Of a stretch of DNA of 64,000 nt, positions 22,467 through 30,768 are shown piece after piece. The notes beneath the pieces are model-generated. The model had not been told where the DNA came from and did not search any database. It saw nothing but the letters and a program-made list of their open reading frames with translations. Origin of the DNA: Candidatus Sodalis endolongispinus (GTDB lineage Bacteria; Pseudomonadota; Gammaproteobacteria; Enterobacterales; Enterobacteriaceae); assembly GCF_018777395.1 (NCBI RefSeq), contig NZ_JAFJYC010000001.1, forward strand, positions 1,302,001-1,366,000, written 5' to 3'. Both the position numbers and the translations under genes were made by a program. Position 1 is the stretch's first letter. The number at the start of each line of letters is the position of its first letter.

Positions 22467-23765
22467 TCAGTCTTGCGCCCGGGCCAGCAGCAGATTGGCC
22501 AGCGTGCGTACGCCCAGCCCGGTCGCGCCGGCGGACCACTGATCCACCGCGCCTTTACGGTAGGTGGCGGAGCAGTCGATATGCAGCCAGCCCTGACGAT
22601 AATTTTCCACGAAATGAGATAAGAACGCCGCGGCGGTGCTGGCGCCCGCGCTGTGCGCGCCGCCCGCCACATTGCTCATGTCGGCAAAATTGGACGGCAG
22701 ATGCTGACGGTGGAACTCCGCCAGCGGCAGACGCCAGAAGGGTTCATTCTCTTCACTGGCGCTTTGCATCAGCGTCGCCACCAGAGCATCATCGAAGCTG
22801 AACAACGCATGATAATCATTGCCCAGCGCGGTTTTCGCGGCGCCGGTCAGGGTGGCGCAATCGATAATCAGCTGCGGCTTGGCCGCACTGGCGTCAATAA
22901 GCCCGTCCGCCAATACCAGGCGGCCTTCCGCGTCGGTGTTCATCACTTCCACCGACTTGCCATTGCGATAACGGATGATATCACCCAATTTGAAGGCATT
23001 GCCGCTCACCATATTGTCGGCACAGCACAGAATCAGCCGCACCCGTTGGTTCAGGCCGCGGCTGATGGCGAGCGCCAGCGCGCCGGTCAGCGTAACGGCG
23101 CCGCCCATATCGGACTTCATGGAATCCATGAAACTGCTACCCTTCAGGCTGTAACCGCCGGTATCGAAGGTTATCCCTTTACCCACCAGACACGCCAGCA
23201 CCGGCGCCTGTGCGTCGCCGCCAGGATTGTAGTCCAACGTCAGCAATACCGGCTGGCGATCGGAGCCGCGGCCAACGGTATGCAACCCCATATACTGGTT
23301 ATCAAACAGGTCGTCGGCTTTCGTGATGCGGTAGCTGATGGCATCTTCAGCCACGGCAGACATGATATCCACCGCGCGCTGCGCCAGTTGTTCCGGGCCG
23401 AGCTCTTCCGCCGGAGTATTGATAGTGTGACGCACCCAGTCAACGATTTGCAGCCGGTTTTCCAGCTCCTTGCGCGCCGCCTCGGGCAGCGTCGGCCATG
23501 TCACGTGGCGCTCGCCTTTAGGCGCGCGATAGCCTTGCCAGAACGCCCAGCAGCTCGCCAGATCCCACGCGTCTCCCACCAGCGCGACACGCTTTATCCC
23601 TTGCCCGTCAATTTTGCGTCCCGCGCGCTGGATGGCGCTTAACGCGTCATCACCGGTTAAATGGATGGTCATTCCACGCTCATCGGCGCTCAATAATGCT
23701 TTTTCACCCCAGCGCGCCTCGGCGGGCGCGGTGGAAAGCGTGAGCTGCATCGCTTCGGTCATCAT
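22467..23765 (-). CDS. pepB: Peptidase B (M17 leucyl-aminopeptidase family)
   Basis: Broad-specificity manganese aminopeptidase active on Cys-Gly and other peptides, cytoplasmic hexamer. Metal and catalytic residues lie in [23 protein letters not shown] and the family signature [12 protein letters not shown] (around residues 276-287). 432 aa, close to E. coli PepB, intact. In relatives pepB closes the isc operon after iscX; here all genes between iscS and pepB are missing, so pepB now stands alone about 540 bp after iscS and must use a new promoter or readthrough. Confidence 0.96.
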   Translation of the reverse strand: MMTEAMQLTLSTAPAEARWGEKALLSADERGMTIHLTGDDALSAIQRAGRKIDGQGIKRVALVGDAWDLASCWAFWQGYRAPKGERHVTWPTLPEAARKELENRLQIVDWVRHTINTPAEELGPEQLAQRAVDIMSAVAEDAISYRITKADDLFDNQYMGLHTVGRGSDRQPVLLTLDYNPGGDAQAPVLACLVGKGITFDTGGYSLKGSSFMDSMKSDMGGAVTLTGALALAISRGLNQRVRLILCCADNMVSGNAFKLGDIIRYRNGKSVEVMNTDAEGRLVLADGLIDASAAKPQLIIDCATLTGAAKTALGNDYHALFSFDDALVATLMQSASEENEPFWRLPLAEFHRQHLPSNFADMSNVAGGAHSAGASTAAAFLSHFVENYRQGWLHIDCSATYRKGAVDQWSAGATGLGVRTLANLLLARAQD

Positions 23766-24305
23766 GAGACTGCTCCAATAATTTAGGGTAGTAATGCCGT
23801 CTATACGTATCCGGTACAGTGGGGTGTCATCGCGGTTCCCGACCGCCTGCTATTGTGTTTCATCTAACCAGACCCTCACGGCCGCCGCCAGCAGTTTTTC
23901 TCCCGGCGCGGGCAACTGGCGGGAAAAGCAGCGGCGGGGTTATGGTCGTTGAAACCGATGACAGAAAAATGACAAATTCGGCCCGGAGAATCTTGGCCGC
24001 GCGTGCCGCATCGATGGCCGGATACCGCCAGGGCAAAGGCCTGCCGCGCACAACAGGCTATAACAATGGACGGAATACGGTTCCCCAGCGGGTCGTCGGC
24101 GCCTGACTGCATAGCGAACGCGAGAGGGAAACGCCGCGTCTATTCGCGCCATGGCTTAACCACTAGCGCAGTCGGAGGGGGCAATGCCACCTGCGTAAAC
24201 CAGGTCGCAGCGACACCACCGGTGTACCCCATGGCGCAGCGACGCGAAGACGCCACCGGTATACCCCATGGCGCAGCGATGCGGCGCCGCCGCCGCAATA
24301 GCTGC
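23766..24305. other. Deletion scar where iscU-iscA-hscB-hscA-fdx-iscX should lie
   Basis: In enterobacteria six genes lie between iscS and pepB. This 540-bp spacer holds none of them, and translation in all frames shows no recognisable remnant of IscU, HscA or ferredoxin. It contains a direct repeat of 27 bp with one mismatch (24217-24243 and 24253-24279, core CACCGGTRTACCCC followed by ATGGCGCAGCGA). The rest shows nothing I can name. Confidence 0.75.
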
Positions 24306-25499
24306 CTATCGCTGCATCCAGTTCGCGGCGCCGGCGGCGTAGTGCGGCGCGACCTCCCGCAATCGCGCAATGGCCGTTCGGGTCTGGCCGATGGCATAGT
24401 CTATTTCTTCAGAGGTGGTAAAGCGCCCCAAAGAGAAGCGGATGGAGCTGTGGGCAAGCTCTTCATCCAGCCCCATCGCGCGCAGCACATAAGACGGCTC
24501 AAGGCTGGCGGAGGTGCAGGCGGATCCTGTTGATACCGCCAGATCTTTCAGAGCCATGATTAGCGATTCGCCGTCAACGTCGCGAAAGCTGACGTTCAGC
24601 ACCGTGGCCACGCCCTGCTCCAGGTCACCATTGACCGCCACCCCGCCAATTTGTTGCAGCCCCTGCCATAATCGGTCACGTAAATGGCGCAGGCGCGGCA
24701 TTTCACTCGCCAGCTCCTGCGCCGCGAGGTGAAAGGCCTCCCCCATCCCGACAATTTGATGTACCGGCATCGTCCCGGAGCGCATCCCGCGCTCGTGGCC
24801 GCCGCCGTGAATTTGGGCTTCGATCCGCACCCGCGGCGTGCGGCGCACGAACAGCCCGCCGATACCCTTCGGCCCATACACTTTATGGCCGCTGAACGAC
24901 ATCAGATCCACCGGCAACGTGGCCAGATCGATGGGCAATTTCCCGACGCTTTGAGTGGCATCCACATGCAACAGCACCCCGCGGGCGCGGCACAGTGCGC
25001 CGAAAGCCGCGATATCCTGAATCACGCCGGTTTCATTGTTAACATGCATCAACGACACCAAAATCGTATCATCACGCAACGCATCGCTTAATTGCTGCGG
25101 AGTGACAATGCCGTTTGCCGGCGGTACCAGCCAGGTGACACTGAAACCGTCCTGCTCCAAGTGCAGGCAGGTGTCAAATACCGCTTTATGCTCGGTTACA
25201 GCGGTAATAATGTGGCGACCTTTGGCACGGCAGGCGTGAGCGGCCCCTTTAAGGGCCAGATTATCGGACTCGGTGGCGCCGGAAGTGAAAACGATATCGC
25301 GGGGGTCAGCCCCAACCAGGGCGGCGATGTTATTACGAGCAATATCAACGGCTTCCTCTGCCTGCCAGCCATAACGGTGGGAGCGGGAAGCCGGATTACC
25401 GAAAATACCGTCCAGCGTAAGATGCTGCATCATCTTCTCCGCCACCCGCGGATCGACCGGCGTAGTGGCGGAGTAATCAAGATAAATCGGTAATTTCAT
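24306..25499 (-). CDS. iscS: Cysteine desulfurase IscS, with altered C-terminal tail
   Basis: PLP enzyme that takes sulphur from cysteine and passes it to tRNA thiolation (TusA, ThiI) and iron-sulphur scaffolds. PLP lysine in [12 protein letters not shown] and the mobile catalytic cysteine loop [19 protein letters not shown] are intact. 397 aa against 404 in E. coli. The difference is at the end: after LREVAP the protein closes with [12 protein letters not shown] instead of the enterobacterial LWEMYKQGVDL...EWAHH tail, which contacts IscU. With iscU itself absent, this fits relaxed selection on the docking tail while desulfurase function for tRNA is kept. It follows iscR. Confidence 0.95.
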   Translation of the reverse strand: MKLPIYLDYSATTPVDPRVAEKMMQHLTLDGIFGNPASRSHRYGWQAEEAVDIARNNIAALVGADPRDIVFTSGATESDNLALKGAAHACRAKGRHIITAVTEHKAVFDTCLHLEQDGFSVTWLVPPANGIVTPQQLSDALRDDTILVSLMHVNNETGVIQDIAAFGALCRARGVLLHVDATQSVGKLPIDLATLPVDLMSFSGHKVYGPKGIGGLFVRRTPRVRIEAQIHGGGHERGMRSGTMPVHQIVGMGEAFHLAAQELASEMPRLRHLRDRLWQGLQQIGGVAVNGDLEQGVATVLNVSFRDVDGESLIMALKDLAVSTGSACTSASLEPSYVLRAMGLDEELAHSSIRFSLGRFTTSEEIDYAIGQTRTAIARLREVAPHYAAGAANWMQR

Positions 25500-25546
25500 G
25501 AAGCATTAACTCCAGGCATCAATAACAGCGGGTGCCCTTATTGTAC

Positions 25547-26044
25547 TCAAGCGCGCAGGTTGACGTTAATCGTTTCCTGCGGCCGGCCGTTGGCAATCGG
25601 ACGACGGGTATCGTTGTCCTGGCGATCGGCGACGTCGAGGATCTCTTCATTACTGACTAGTTCCGCCAGGGTAATGTTGTTGAGAAACTCGCTGATGCGC
25701 ACGCTGAGATCACGCCAAAGCGTATGGGTCAGGCAGCGGTCGCCGCCTTGGCAGCCTTCTTTACCCTGGCAACGGGTGGCGTCTACCGATTCATCCACAG
25801 CGGTGATAATCGCGCCAACGGCAATCTGATCAGAGTCACGCCCCAGCAAATAGCCGCCGCCGGGTCCCCGCACGCTGGCCACCAGCTCGTGCTTGCGCAG
25901 GCGGGAAAACAGCTGTTCCAAGTAGGAAAGGGAAATGCCCTGGCGCTCGGAAATTTCGGCGAGCGACACTGGCCCCTTACCGGAGTGCAGGGCGACATCA
26001 AGCATTGCGGTGACCGCATAGCGGCCTTTGGAAGTCAGTCTCAT
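25547..26044 (-). CDS. iscR: Iron-sulphur cluster regulator IscR
   Basis: Rrf2-family regulator that senses [2Fe-2S] status; the holo form represses isc, and both forms act at other promoters. Winged helix: [19 protein letters not shown], then [19 protein letters not shown]. Cluster ligands are the three cysteines spaced five apart in [18 protein letters not shown] plus the following histidine. I chose ATG 26044 (MRLTSKGRY) over the upstream 26086, which lies inside the promoter. About 165 aa, intact. It still heads an operon, now only iscR-iscS, and its own operators are preserved upstream. Confidence 0.96.
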   Translation of the reverse strand: MRLTSKGRYAVTAMLDVALHSGKGPVSLAEISERQGISLSYLEQLFSRLRKHELVASVRGPGGGYLLGRDSDQIAVGAIITAVDESVDATRCQGKEGCQGGDRCLTHTLWRDLSVRISEFLNNITLAELVSNEEILDVADRQDNDTRRPIANGRPQETINVNLRA

Positions 26045-26084
26045 GATCAGAATACCGGTGAAAATAACGTAGCAAAAGTCTGCC

Positions 26085-26109
26085 ATTCCTGACTAAAGTA
26101 GTCAACTAT
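26085..26109 (-). promoter_or_regulatory. IscR type 1 site, proximal
   Basis: On the minus strand ATAGTTGACT-ACTTT-AGTCAGGAAT closely fits the type 1 IscR consensus (ATASYYGACTRWWWYAGTCRRSTAT), about 40 bp upstream of the iscR start. Confidence 0.8.
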
Positions 26110-26134
26110 TTAACCGAGTAATTTGCTCAACTAT
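26110..26134 (-). promoter_or_regulatory. IscR type 1 site, distal
   Basis: On the minus strand ATAGTTGAGC-AAATT-ACTCGGTTAA is a second, weaker type 1 site abutting the first, the same double arrangement as at E. coli iscR. Confidence 0.7.
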
Positions 26135-26258
26135 TTATTCCCTTTCCGCCGGTAAGGTCTCTTGCGCCCGGCGGCGCAAACCCGCCCCGGATAAGGACGT
26201 CCCTGGACCCCACCGCGGGCTAATGCTACCGGCGGGCGATGCCGGAGGCAGAACGGCT

Positions 26259-27044
26259 TCACGCCGGCGGACGTGCGTTGCCGGTGCCCGGCATGGGCGT
26301 TTCCGGCTTTTGCGGGTGTTCAATGGAGGTCAGCATGCCGCGCAGGATATTCAATTCCTGGCTTTCTGGCCGAGCACGATTGAACAACCGGCGCAGCTTG
26401 TTCATCACCAGCCCCGTATGGGCACGGCGAATGAAACCGGTACCGCTCAGCACCTGCTCCAGATGCTGATAAAAACGCTCAAGATCTTCCGCCAAAGGGT
26501 AGACCGAAGCTTCCTGCGCCGTTGCGTCCTGACGTTGACTTTCAAGCCAGGCGACACGGACTTCATAGGCCAGAATTTGCACCGCCATCGCCAGATTGAG
26601 CGAGCTATACTCGGGATTGGCCGGGATCTGGACGTGGAAATGGCACTTTTGCAACTCATCATTGGTCAGGCCGAAGCGCTCACGCCCGAACAGCAGCGCC
26701 ACCGGGGCTTGCGCTGCCTCTTGAATGCTTTTGACGCCGCACTCCCGCGGCTCCAGCATCGGCCAGGGAAGCGTCCGCGAGCGGGCGCTGGTGCCGACCA
26801 CCAGGCTGCAACCGGCCAGCGCCTGGTCAAGATTGTCAACCACGGTGGCATTGCCGATGATATCACTGGCGCCGGCGGATAAAGCGATAGCCTGCGCATC
26901 GGGCTGGTGCAGGGGATTGACCAGATAGAGATTGCTTAAGCCCATAGTTTTCATCGCGCGAGCGGTGGAACCGATATTGCCGGTATGTGACGTTTCAACC
27001 AGAACGATGCGGATATTGTGCAGCATAGTCTTATTGTGCAGCAT
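26259..27044 (-). CDS. trmJ: tRNA (Cm32/Um32) methyltransferase TrmJ
   Basis: SPOUT-class SAM methyltransferase that 2'-O-methylates position 32 of several tRNAs. N-terminal [26 protein letters not shown], the SAM-binding [17 protein letters not shown] and [15 protein letters not shown] are diagnostic; the C-terminal extension [17 protein letters not shown] is the TrmJ dimer domain. The start is duplicated: an 18-bp perfect tandem repeat (27015-27050) carries two copies of the initiation codon, at 27026 and 27044, in the same frame ([12 protein letters not shown]). Either could be used. In enterobacteria trmJ lies directly upstream of iscR, as here. Confidence 0.95.
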   Translation of the reverse strand: MLHNKTMLHNIRIVLVETSHTGNIGSTARAMKTMGLSNLYLVNPLHQPDAQAIALSAGASDIIGNATVVDNLDQALAGCSLVVGTSARSRTLPWPMLEPRECGVKSIQEAAQAPVALLFGRERFGLTNDELQKCHFHVQIPANPEYSSLNLAMAVQILAYEVRVAWLESQRQDATAQEASVYPLAEDLERFYQHLEQVLSGTGFIRRAHTGLVMNKLRRLFNRARPESQELNILRGMLTSIEHPQKPETPMPGTGNARPPA

Positions 27045-27050
27045 AGTCTT
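27015..27050 (-). repeat. 18-bp tandem duplication spanning the trmJ start codon
   Basis: ATTGTGCAGCATAGTCTT occurs twice head to tail (27015-27032 and 27033-27050) without a mismatch, doubling the start codon and the six codons around it in frame. Confidence 0.95.
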
Positions 27051-27162
27051 ACAAGTCAGGGGAAATGTGGGCAATATCGTAGCATAGCCGTAGGTTTTTT
27101 GCTGTTGCTCTGCTATACTCCGCGCCGTTTTAGTTCTTTAAACATTCTAGTGGACGATATCC

Positions 27163-27966
27163 ATGCATCCGATGCTCAACATCGCCATTCGTGCTGCGCG
27201 GAAGGCGGGTAATTTAATTGCCAAACATTATGAAACCCCTGATGCGGTCGAAGCCAGCCAGAAAGGCGACAACGACTTTGTCACTTACGTTGACCGCGAA
27301 GCGGAACGTTTGATTGTTGAAGTTATCCGCAAGTCTTACCCGCAGCACGCCATCATCGGCGAAGAGAGCGGCGAGCTGGCAGGCGAAGACACCGATGTAC
27401 AATGGATTATCGACCCACTGGATGGCACCACCAACTTTATTAAGCGTTTCCCTCATTTTGCCGTTTCCATCGCTGTACGCATCAAAGGCCGCCCGGAAGT
27501 TGCCGTGGTCTACGATCCGATGCGCAATGAGCTGTTCACCGCGTCACGCGGTCAGGGCGCTCAGTTAAACGGCTACCGCCTGCGCGGCGGCAGCGCTCGC
27601 GATCTGGACGGTACTATTCTGGCTACCGGTTTTCCGTTTAAACAGAAACAGCACGCCAACAGCTATATCGCCCTGGTGAGTAAACTGTTCATTCAATGCG
27701 CGGATTTCCGCCGTACCGGCTCAGCGGCGCTGGATTTGGCCTATGTGGCCGCCGGTCGCGTGGACGGCTTTTTTGAAATCGGTCTGAAGCCCTGGGACTT
27801 CGCCGGCGGCGAACTGTTGGTGCGTGAAGCGGGCGGTCTGGTCACCGATTTCACCGGTGGCCATAATCACCTGCTTTCAGGCAATATCGTGGCCGGTAAC
27901 CCTCGCGTTGTGAAAGCCATGCTGTCGACGTTGCGCGACGAGTTGAGTGAGGCGCTGAAGCGCTAA
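27163..27966 (+). CDS. suhB: Inositol-1-monophosphatase SuhB
   Basis: Magnesium-dependent phosphatase that in E. coli also joins the rRNA antitermination complex with NusA and supports 30S folding. Metal-site motifs: GEESGE (around residue 65), WIIDPLDGTTNF (around 83-94) and KPWDFAGGELLVREAGG near the C-terminus. 267 aa, as in E. coli, intact. It is divergent from trmJ, with about 118 bp for both promoters, and followed by a GC-rich hairpin. Confidence 0.97.
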   Translation: MHPMLNIAIRAARKAGNLIAKHYETPDAVEASQKGDNDFVTYVDREAERLIVEVIRKSYPQHAIIGEESGELAGEDTDVQWIIDPLDGTTNFIKRFPHFAVSIAVRIKGRPEVAVVYDPMRNELFTASRGQGAQLNGYRLRGGSARDLDGTILATGFPFKQKQHANSYIALVSKLFIQCADFRRTGSAALDLAYVAAGRVDGFFEIGLKPWDFAGGELLVREAGGLVTDFTGGHNHLLSGNIVAGNPRVVKAMLSTLRDELSEALKR

Positions 27967-27973
27967 ATCCATT

Positions 27974-28000
27974 CGGGGCCGGCATCAACCGCCGGCCCCG
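27974..28000 (+). terminator. Hairpin after suhB
   Basis: CGGGGCCGGC and GCCGGCCCCG form a perfect 10-bp stem with a 7-base loop just after the suhB stop. No T run follows, so termination strength is uncertain. Confidence 0.6.
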
Positions 28001-28088
28001 ACGTAGCGGGCTTACCCGACGCCTTCCGAGCCACTTTTTTATCGTCACGCCCCGCCCTGGCGCCACAGTTCCTTTCGCTGACTCTGCC

Positions 28089-28435
28089 GTTCCAGCACCA
28101 TTGCGCAACCCATTTCCAGTGCCGCACTTCCCTTGCAGCGCCACGATATAATCCTTTTCCAATACCGTACCTGCCACTGCAGCGCCACGATATAATCCTG
28201 TCCTAACGCCGCACCTGCCTTGCAGCGCCTCGATATAACCCTGTCCTAACGCCGCACCTGCCTTGCAGCGCCACGATATAATCCTTTCCCAAAGCAACAT
28301 CTGCCTTGCAGCGCCTCGATATAATCCTTCCCCAGTGCCGCACCTGCCTTCGCAACGCCACAGCATAGTCCATTCCCAATGCCATACCTGCCTTCGCAGC
28401 GTCACGGCATAACCCATTCCCGACACCACGCCTGC
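28089..28435. repeat. Tandem array of a 43-44 bp unit
   Basis: At least seven units begin near 28133, 28176, 28220, 28263, 28306, 28349 and 28393, each 43 or 44 bp, with a degenerate eighth on the left. The conserved core is TTGCAGCGCCACGATATAATCC followed, after a variable stretch, by GCACCTGCC (shown here in parts). Adjacent units differ at several positions, most at the outer ends. The unit length is not a multiple of three, so the minus-strand frame covering it (27851-28429) is repeat-driven and not a gene. Function unknown. Confidence 0.9.
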
Positions 28436-28554
28436 CGTTCCTATGCCCGCAGAGTCATTCCCATGCCGGACAATTCGTGGTAGAGAAGTGAGAATGGGAA
28501 ATATCGCCGCGGCGAACCTCCCACATTTACCGATTAATCAGCAAGGCGGACATT

Positions 28555-29319
28555 ATGCAAAATCTGTTTGATTTAACGGGGAAACGTGCGCTGTTGACCG
28601 GCGGCTCCCGGGGGATAGGTTATTTGCTGGCCGGCGGCCTCGCCCGTCATGGCGCCAGCGTAATCGTCAGCGCGACGACCGCGGAAAATGCCGAACGGGC
28701 GGCAGAACGGCTGCGGGCCGAGGGCCTGGATGCACATGGCGTGAGCTTTGACATTACCAAAGGGGCCGAGGTCAGCCGCGCAATTGAACAACTGGAACAG
28801 CAACAGAGCCCGATCGACATTCTAATCAATAACGCGGGCATCCAGCGCCGGCATCTGTTGCTATCGTTTCCCGAAGCCGACTGGGATGAGATTATCAATG
28901 TGAATCAAAAGGCAGTATTTCTGGTTTCGCAACAGGTCGCAAAACGGATGGTGACGCGTCGGCGGGGTAAAATCATCAATATCGGCTCAATGCAAAGCGA
29001 GCTGGCCCGGCCGAACATCACACCTTATGCCGCCGCTAAAGGGGCGGTCAAGATGCTGACCCGCGGAATGTGCGCCGAGCTGGCGCCTTATAACATTCAG
29101 GTCAACGGTATCGCGCCAGGGTATTTCAAAACCGAAATGACCACCACACTATCGGAGGATGAAACGTTTAACCGGTGGCTTTATCAGCGCACGCCCGCCG
29201 GGCGCTAGGGCGATCCTCAGGAACTGATCGGCGCGGCGGTGTTCCTTGCCTCTCCCGCCGCAGATTTCGTCAATGGTCATCTGCTGTTTGTCGACGGCGG
29301 CATGGCGGCGGTGGTGTGA
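28555..29319 (+). pseudogene. Gluconate 5-dehydrogenase-like SDR (IdnO type), amber nonsense mutation
   Basis: Short-chain dehydrogenase closest in my reading to IdnO/Gno, which interconverts 5-ketogluconate and gluconate. TGGSRGIG binds the cofactor, NNAGIQRRH follows, the catalytic Tyr and Lys are in PYAAAKGAVKMLTRGMC, and the IAPGYFKTEMT loop is present. The frame stops at TAG 29206-29208, exactly where IdnO has Trp ([12 protein letters not shown]). The same frame continues [20 protein letters not shown] to TGA 29317-29319 with full similarity. A TGG to TAG change thus removes the last 37 residues, including a core strand. No idn neighbours are present. Confidence 0.88.
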
Positions 29320-30351
29320 TTAGACGCCAAACGGGCGGATGCCGCTGACCATTTCCGGCACGTCGCTGAAATACAGCAGCGCGCCAGCACCGACCAGCAC
29401 GACCCCGCCGGCGAGCGCCAGCGTTGCCCATACCACATCGCGCCAGAGCGCCGGCGCGCGCGGCTTAATCAGCCGTTCAGCAACGGTTAGGCCAAAAAAC
29501 ACCAACAGCGCCAGCGTCAAAAGCGTCAACGCAGTACCCACCGCCATCATCAACGCGGACAAGACGCCCCAGGCATAGACACCGATCACTTTGGCGAACA
29601 GCAACACCAGTATCGCGCCGGAGCAGGGGCGCAACCCCATGGCGACGACCACGGCGGCACGATTGTACCAGCCGTCGGCCGTCTGTAGCTCCTCATCGCG
29701 CGGCAAATGACGGTGCCCACAGCCACAGCCCGCGTGGTGGTGGTGATTTGCTGGCGTCAAGGCCCGGAACACCGGTGCCCTCCCCTCAAGCGTCGCGGTC
29801 GTACGCAGGAGAAGTAACAGGCGCCTGAGCGCGCGCCAGCATAGCCAAACGCCCAATCCCACCACCAGCACAAAACTGGCCTTTTCCAGCCAGAATTGGC
29901 CGAGGTGCAATGTGCGGGAAGACAGTCGCAGCAGATTCAGCGTCAGGGTGACCAGCATGACTGCCATCGTACCCTGCAACAGCGCCGCGGCCAGCGTCAT
30001 CAGCAAGCTCTGCCGCAATCGGGAACGGTGGGTGGCAAGATAGGTAGTAATGACCACCTTGCCGTGGCCGGGTCCGACCGCATGCAGGATGCCATACACG
30101 AAGCTGAACAGCAGCGTGGCGCCATAATGCTGTGGATTAGCCTGCACCTCCTGCAACAGCACAACCATCTGCTGGTGCAACTGCTTTTGCCACAGGACCA
30201 TTTGTAAAAGTATCTGTGGCCAACGCAGCCAGATCCAGTGGCCCGCCGCCGCCAGCGCCACAAAAAAGGACCATAGCGGCCACAAATTCAGCCAGAGGCG
30301 GGATGGGCGAGGATCCTCCGACCGCAAGATGTCATCGTTAATTTTGATCAC
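29320..30351 (-). CDS. NicO/RcnA-family nickel-cobalt exporter
   Basis: Inner-membrane protein of about 343 aa with around seven hydrophobic spans. NicO hallmarks are GILHAVGPGHGKVVITTYL (around residues 86-104) and GLRPCSGAILVLLFAKV in a later span. A cytoplasmic loop rich in His and Cys (NHHHHAGCGCGHRHLP) is a typical metal-binding stretch. Nickel or cobalt efflux is inferred from the family. The start is uncertain: the GTG at 30351 lies inside a repeat unit that recurs upstream. In many relatives a DUF1007 gene accompanies this transporter; none is seen here. Convergent with the dead SDR gene. Confidence 0.85.
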   Translation of the reverse strand: MIKINDDILRSEDPRPSRLWLNLWPLWSFFVALAAAGHWIWLRWPQILLQMVLWQKQLHQQMVVLLQEVQANPQHYGATLLFSFVYGILHAVGPGHGKVVITTYLATHRSRLRQSLLMTLAAALLQGTMAVMLVTLTLNLLRLSSRTLHLGQFWLEKASFVLVVGLGVWLCWRALRRLLLLLRTTATLEGRAPVFRALTPANHHHHAGCGCGHRHLPRDEELQTADGWYNRAAVVVAMGLRPCSGAILVLLFAKVIGVYAWGVLSALMMAVGTALTLLTLALLVFFGLTVAERLIKPRAPALWRDVVWATLALAGGVVLVGAGALLYFSDVPEMVSGIRPFGV

Positions 30352-30560
30352 CGCTTCTCCATACAGACGCTCGCAACAATCAGGACGTCATCGTTAATTT
30401 GGATCATAGCCTATGCCGACAGACGCCAGGCGCCAGCAACAGATCAGGATGCCATCGTTAAGTTGGGTCATAGTCTATACCGACAGAGGCCAGACGCCCG
30501 CAACAGATCATAATGCCATCGTTAAGTTGCTCATAGCCTATGCCGACAGGCGACAGCCCC
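30325..30560. repeat. Imperfect tandem repeat overlapping the transporter start
   Basis: The block containing CATCGTTAA recurs at 30333, 30389, 30453 and 30517 (spacings 56, 64 and 64), with a shared CATAGCCTATGCCGACAG and CAACAGATCA context. The first unit is the beginning of the transporter coding sequence, so its initiation region has been copied three more times upstream. 30561-30768 is AT-rich and probably holds the csiE promoter. Confidence 0.85.
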
Positions 30561-30768
30561 CCAACCCGATATTGTTATAAAATAACATACCTTAGACGGC
30601 GATCTATCCCCCCTTTCCCCTTGGCGGCAGGATTTACGGCTGGTCCGGCAGCGCCGGGAAAAATGTGACGCGGCTAAAAGCTATGAAACAAAGTTGGCGC
30701 TCCGGCAGTGGCGAGATAGCGGTTGACTATGATTAAGGCTGTTACGATAGCAAAAGGGTATACGACCC

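Noticed and set aside
22653-23642. Plus-strand frame of 329 codons inside pepB
   Set aside because: Antisense shadow; pepB shows full family conservation on the other strand.
24003-24533. Plus-strand frame of 176 codons across the isc scar
   Set aside because: Its 3' part is antisense to iscS; arginine-rich composition without motifs.
27851-28429. Minus-strand frame of 192 codons full of GLYRGAA-like repeats
   Set aside because: It is produced by the 43-bp array and runs antisense into suhB; 43 is not a multiple of three, so the peptide repeat changes register, and there is no ribosome site.
28089-28435. CRISPR array
   Set aside because: Units abut without unique spacers, repeats are imperfect across their whole length, and no cas gene is nearby.
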